A stretch of 7,735 nucleotides of DNA from Lonsdalea britannica. Its GTDB lineage: Bacteria > Pseudomonadota > Gammaproteobacteria > Enterobacterales > Enterobacteriaceae. The stretch covers positions 1 to 7,735 of the forward strand of contig NZ_CAMKXG010000170.1 of the NCBI RefSeq assembly GCF_946477055.1, in the 5' to 3' direction. The translations under genes and the position numbers were made by a program. Below the pieces are notes generated by a model. That model was not told where the DNA came from. It worked only from the letters and a program-made list of their open reading frames with translations, and searched no databases. The first letter of the stretch is position 1; every line of letters begins with the position of its first letter. Shown one piece after another: positions 6,124 through 7,735 of the stretch.

Positions 6124-7689
6124 ATGTTATTCACCGCACCACCTCGCGCTCTCCGGCCGTTGGCTCTGGCCGCCCGTCTTTTTGTACTGGGCTCACCGGC
6201 TCTCGTTCTCCATGCTGCGCCTGCCAGCGCGGCGGACAACGCCCCCGTGCAGCACTACTCCATTGCCGCAGGTGCGCTAAGCGAACAGCTTAATCAATTC
6301 GCGCGCCAGTCCGGCATCGATCTCGCGGCTAATTCATCGCTGACCAATAGCCTGAACGGCAAAGCGCTGAACGGCGATTACGGTGTGGAGAAGGGTCTGA
6401 CGACGCTGCTGCAAAGCCACGGTTTGCAGGCGGTGAAACAGGCGGACGGCAGCTTCCTGCTGCAAAAAACGCCGACTGAGGACGAATTGGTGGTGGTCGC
6501 GCAGGTGAATCACCAGGGCATGACCGAAGGCACCGGTTCCTACACCACGCGCAGCATGAGCGCGGCAACAGGGCTGGCGCTGTCCCCCAGAGAGACACCG
6601 CAGTCGGTCAGCGTCGTCACCCGCCAGCGAATGAACGAACAGAATATGACGTCGCTGGATGACGCGATGAGTCAGACCACCGGCGTCAACGTGGTCAATC
6701 AAAGCTCTTATCAGGTGAAATTCCAGTCACGCGGCTTCAGCATGGATAACGTGAAGGAGGATGGCGTTAGCTCCTCTTTCCAGAACAGTATCGCGGATAT
6801 GGGCGCCGCTGAAGCCTCCAGCGAGTCGCCCGATCTGGCGATCTATGACCACGTGGAAGTCTTGCGCGGCGCCTCCGGCCTGACGCAGGGCAGCGGAGAG
6901 CCAGGCGGCACCGTCAATCTGGTGCGTAAAAAACCCACCTATAATTTTCAGGGCTACGTCAGCGCGGGCGCAGGTTCCTGGGACAACTACCGCAATGAGG
7001 TCGATGTCTCTGGCCCCCTGAATGACGATGCGTCCGTACGCGGCCGCTTCGTCGGCGTTTTTCAGGATAAACAGAGCTCGGTGGACTATGTCGATAGCGA
7101 ACGCCGGGTGCTCTACGGCACGCTGGCGTGGGATCTCACTCCCGATACCACGTTGACGACCGGCATTAACTGGCAGAAAACCCATACGGTGCCCAATCTG
7201 TACGGTCTGCCGATGGCGACCGACTACAGCAGTCTTGACCTGCCGCACTCGACCTTTCTCGGCGCCAGCTGGAACCGGATTACATTTGAAAAGCTGAACA
7301 CCTTCGCTGAACTCGAGCACCACTTCGAGAACGACTGGTCGTTGAAAAGCGCGCTGAACTACACCCACTCCGATGCGGAAGGGAAGTTCGTCGGCATATT
7401 CGGCAACGGCACCAAGGGCGTGGACAGCAGCGGCACTGGCGCGCTGAATAATGCCATACAGCGACACAACCGCAGCAATCAGTGGGGATACAACCTGAGC
7501 CTCAGCGGCCCGTTCGAACTCTTTGGGCGCAACCATGAGCTGCTGATCGGCGGGGATTACCAGAAAGAAAACTTCGACAACCGGTTCGGCTCCATCACCC
7601 CACGCAATCCCGCCGTCAACATTTACGCCTGGCAGCCGGATGCGCTGGATGAACCGAACTGGCCGGACTACACCTCACGCTATAAATAC
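6124..7689 (+). CDS. TonB-dependent ferric-siderophore receptor (signalling type), 3' truncated
   Basis: This is the first 522 codons of an outer-membrane receptor that imports a ferric siderophore using TonB energy. A signal peptide spans about 1-36 (cleavage near ASA|AD). An STN signalling domain follows at about 43-114, then a TonB box DELVVVAQ (120-127). The plug covers about 153-272, with ETPQSVSVVTRQRM (157-170), QSRGF (201-205), VEVLRGASGL (244-253) and EPGGTVNLVRKKPT (259-272). The first strands of the beta-barrel follow. The plug is of the FpvA/FhuE/FoxA siderophore class, not FecA. The STN domain and the adjacent sigma/regulator genes mark it as a transducer. AAAGG (6111-6115) is 8 nt before the ATG. 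Relatives are about 800 aa, so roughly 280 residues are missing; the genuine sequence ends at 7689, where adapter begins. The siderophore is unknown. Confidence 0.93.
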
Positions 7690-7735
7690 CTGTCTCTTAT
7701 ACACATCTCCGAGCCCACGAGACTAAGGCGAATCT
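7690..7735 (+). other. Illumina Nextera adapter read-through (synthetic, not genomic)
   Basis: CTGTCTCTTATACACATCT (7690-7708) is the 19-bp Nextera/Tn5 mosaic end. CCGAGCCCACGAGAC (7709-7723) is the read-2 adapter portion, TAAGGCGA (7724-7731) is a standard Nextera i7 index (N701), and ATCT (7732-7735) starts the P7-side sequence. The order and completeness leave no doubt that library adapter was assembled onto the contig end. Translated in the receptor frame it gives the known contaminant peptide LSLIHISEPTR. It should be trimmed and not annotated as coding. Confidence 0.98.

Noticed and set aside
6727..7536. 269-codon minus-strand open frame opposite the receptor gene
   Set aside because: It is antisense to the receptor plug and barrel, which carry clear family motifs. 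No matching motif or start signal was seen for the antisense product.
7690..7708. Tn5-type mosaic end read as a real transposon insertion into the receptor gene
   Set aside because: The sequence after it is the synthetic read-2 adapter, an i7 index and P7-side bases, not transposon DNA. It is library adapter.

Overview
The window looks like chromosomal DNA of an Enterobacterales bacterium. The rsmC, holD and rimI products align closely, from memory, with the Escherichia coli proteins. A tRNA-Leu(CAG) operon followed by rsmC, holD and rimI also matches the E. coli K-12 order leuVPQ - bglJ - fhuF - rsmC - holD - rimI - yjjG - prfC. The GC-rich coding sequence and non-E. coli cargo suggest a soft-rot or plant-associated relative (Pectobacteriaceae-like), but the genus cannot be fixed from this sequence.

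Layout. Positions 1-244 hold the end of a minus-strand tRNA-Leu(CAG) operon: a partial copy, a complete copy and a sigma-70 promoter. Positions 290-2305 hold a divergent pair, a LysR-type regulator (minus) and an AKR13-like aldo/keto reductase (plus). They share a 117-bp regulatory gap with repeated TTTG/CAAA half-sites. In E. coli this slot holds bglJ and fhuF. Positions 2359-4337 are the conserved core: rsmC (16S rRNA m2G1207 methyltransferase, minus), then holD (DNA polymerase III psi) and rimI (S18 N-acetyltransferase) on plus, overlapping by 56 nt.

From 4397 onward lies an iron-responsive cell-surface signalling cassette, where E. coli has yjjG. It has a Fur box filling the spacer of a sigma-70 promoter, a FecI-like ECF sigma factor, a FecR-like regulator with a twin-arginine-like motif, a candidate ECF promoter, and a signalling TonB-dependent ferric-siderophore receptor. 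The receptor has an N-terminal STN domain but belongs to the FpvA/FhuE/FoxA type rather than FecA. The expected circuit: low iron relieves Fur and makes sigma factor and regulator; the loaded receptor signals through STN and FecR to free the sigma factor; the sigma factor then transcribes the receptor gene.

The last 46 bases (7690-7735) are not biological. They are the Nextera mosaic end, the read-2 adapter, the i7 index TAAGGCGA and the first bases of the P7 side. The receptor gene is therefore cut at 7689, and its apparent last 15 residues (LSLIHISEPTRLRRI) are translated adapter. The window is probably an assembly contig that begins inside a tandem tRNA repeat and ends in untrimmed adapter. 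I found no previously undescribed system; the signalling cassette in this locus and the adapter artefact are the main points of interest.
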